Shown here: positions 6,340 through 6,929 of the stretch, in pieces
Layout: each line of letters begins with the position of its first letter
Position numbering within the stretch: the first letter of the stretch is position 1
Assembly: GCA_003566475.1 (NCBI GenBank)
Contig: PXDE01000069.1
Coordinates: forward strand, 1 to 6,929
Direction: 5' to 3'
From: PVC group bacterium
GTDB lineage: Bacteria; Verrucomicrobiota; Kiritimatiellia; SS1-B-03-39; PXDE01
DNA length: 6,929 nucleotides
Notes under the pieces: model-generated
The model's input: only the letters and a program-made list of their open reading frames with translations
What the model was told of the DNA's origin: nothing
The model's database searches: none
Translations under genes and position numbers: made by a program

Positions 6340-6428
6340 CCGGACCGCGCATGGATCGAGCCTAAATTGGAGGAAGCAAAGGCAAAGGCCTGACGTCCCA
6401 CCCCCCAGCCACCGGACATGCGCCCTCG

Positions 6429-6443
6429 TCCCGCCCTGCGGGA
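6429..6443. repeat. GC palindrome, copy 3 (flank inverted)
   Basis: The same 15-bp palindrome as copy 1, here followed by AACAGC. This is the reverse complement of the GCTGTT that precedes copy 2, so copies 2 and 3 are inverted relative to each other. A separate perfect 12-bp palindrome, GGGATGCATCCC, lies at 6457-6468. Confidence 0.65.
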
Positions 6444-6487
6444 ACAGCGAGGTACTGGGATGCATCCCGCAACGTGTCCGACGACGT

Positions 6488-6517
6488 GTCGCGCCGTAGC
6501 TCAGCGAAGGCGGAAGC
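6488..6517. repeat. REP-like hairpin, copy 2
   Basis: It shares GTCGCG(C/G)CGTAGC at the left and CGAAG(G/A)CGGAAGC at the right with 5928-5961 but has a shorter centre. CGCC and GGCG can pair around it. It runs into a perfect palindrome CGGAAGCTTCCG (6511-6522). Confidence 0.45.
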
Positions 6518-6528
6518 TTCCGAAGCCT

Positions 6529-6556
6529 GCCCTCCGAAGCCTCGGCGAAGGAGGGC
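6529..6556. repeat. Hairpin with symmetric GAA internal loop
   Basis: GCCCTCC (6529-6535) pairs with GGAGGGC (6550-6556). Inside, GAA faces GAA and GCC pairs with GGC. The layout, a stem, GAA or GTA bulges, then a short inner stem, resembles the two REP-like segments, so it may belong to the same family. Confidence 0.5.
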
Positions 6557-6564
6557 GAAGCCGA

Positions 6565-6613
6565 ATCCCGCATCCCGTATCACGCATCCCGTATCGCGTA
6601 TCCCGCATCCCGC
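6565..6613. repeat. Seven tandem heptamers (consensus ATCCCGC/T)
   Basis: There are seven contiguous 7-bp units: ATCCCGC, ATCCCGT, ATCACGC, ATCCCGT, ATCGCGT, ATCCCGC, ATCCCGC. Units 3 and 5 each carry one extra substitution. The array ends at a degenerate TTCCCCA. It is non-coding as judged from context. Confidence 0.9.
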
Positions 6614-6745
6614 TTCCCCATGCCCTCGCGGGTCATCGTGGCACGAATCGAGGGCCATGTGGCTCGCTACGCCATCATGGCAAGGCTCTCTCATCCTCCA
6701 GGCTCCTCCGGCTTTCATCGGCGCTTTCGGAATGAGCCCTCTTGC
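6614..6745. other. Unassigned segment between repeat arrays
   Basis: No gene or clear repeat is supported in this 132-bp stretch. Its GC content is visibly lower than that of the genes. A minus-strand frame across 6611-6718 reads EPCHDGVASHMALDSCH, which reminds me of recurring conceptual ORFs (pattern ANHxxPESC) seen around group II introns and other dispersed elements. This is a memory-based resemblance with low certainty. Confidence 0.3.
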
Positions 6746-6831
6746 TGACCCCTTTTCCCATTCTGCTCGTTTGCAAGGACTGACCCCTTCCCTTTTCTGC
6801 TCGTTTGCAAGGACTGACCCCTTCCCTTCGG
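6746..6831. repeat. 34-bp tandem repeat array (about 2.5 units)
   Basis: TGACCCCTT recurs at 6746, 6781 and 6815. The block 6761-6794 is repeated perfectly at 6795-6828 (34 bp, head to tail), and a slightly altered 35-bp unit precedes it (6746-6780). Each full unit contains TCTGCTCGTTTGCAAGGAC. On the minus strand this reads AAGGGGTCAGTCCTTGCAAA, a style of repeat I associate with IS- or RAYT-linked intergenic DNA. That link is inferred. Confidence 0.85.
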
Positions 6832-6865
6832 AATGCCCTAAATCACTTTCCTTCAACGACTAAAC

Positions 6866-6901
6866 TTGGTCCGACCCCGACCAACCGCCCTTAGCGAGGG
6901 C
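6866..6901. other. Two small hairpins near the right edge
   Basis: TTGGTC and GACCAA (6866-6871 and 6879-6884) pair around CGACCCC. Then GCCCT-tagcg-AGGGC follows at 6887-6901. The first contains a CCGACCCC core similar to the TGACCCC of the neighbouring tandem array. No gene is recognisable between here and the edge. Confidence 0.45.
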
Positions 6902-6929
6902 AGCCCCCGATCTCGCCTACGCCTTCATG

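Noticed and set aside
5735..6499. Repeat protein encoded by the 189-bp units
   Set aside because: Open frames on both strands follow from a period divisible by three and high GC. No ribosome site, domain or codon pattern supports them, while hairpin conservation favours non-coding repeats.
6494..6516. tRNA-like word GTAGCTCAGCG
   Set aside because: It resembles a D-arm, but no acceptor stem, anticodon arm or T-arm fits around it.
6891..6929. Tail of a minus-strand gene entering from the right edge (stop at 6891-6893)
   Set aside because: Only 12 codons are visible, with no recognisable motif, so it cannot be told from chance.

Overview
The window is strongly GC-rich and has five protein genes in two divergent groups, followed by about 1 kb of repeat-rich DNA with no convincing gene. 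The GC content, Shine-Dalgarno sites ahead of three of the genes, gene types and crowded hairpin or tandem-repeat intergenic DNA suggest a high-GC proteobacterium, perhaps a gammaproteobacterium. Taxonomy is inferred, because no rRNA or other phylogenetic marker is present.

Left part, minus strand: an M3-like zinc metallopeptidase (1-1935) runs off the left edge near its C-terminus. About 500 bp of non-coding DNA lies upstream of it (1936-2441). This holds a roughly 140-bp inverted-repeat element, a run of twelve C, three back-to-back hairpins and a G-quadruplex-type motif. Next comes a 122-residue protein with two four-cysteine clusters (2442-2810).

Middle part, plus strand: starting divergently at 2937 is a compact three-gene operon. 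It encodes a DprE1-like FAD oxidase, a DprE2-like short-chain reductase (4-bp ATGA overlap) and a NodB/CE4-type polysaccharide deacetylase (19-nt gap). In actinobacteria DprE1 and DprE2 together epimerise C2 of decaprenylphosphoryl-ribose to give decaprenylphosphoryl-arabinose, the donor of D-arabinofuranose. By homology this operon probably makes a polyprenyl-phosphate pentose donor for a surface glycan or glycoprotein, and the deacetylase may modify that lipid-linked sugar or the final glycan. The prenyltransferase, phosphatase and arabinosyltransferase expected in such a pathway are not in the window.

Right part (5913-6929): layered repeats. These include a tandem pair of 138-bp copies (about 90% identical, 189-bp period), a short GC palindrome present three times, two related REP-like hairpins, seven imperfect heptamers, a 34-bp tandem repeat built on TGACCCC, and small hairpins at the edge. 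It reads as a mobile-element or REP accumulation zone that closes the operon.

The most interesting items are the DprE1/DprE2/deacetylase cassette, whose DprE1 has alanine where the mycobacterial drug-target cysteine would be, and the repeat architecture on both sides. No CRISPR array, tRNA or rRNA was seen.
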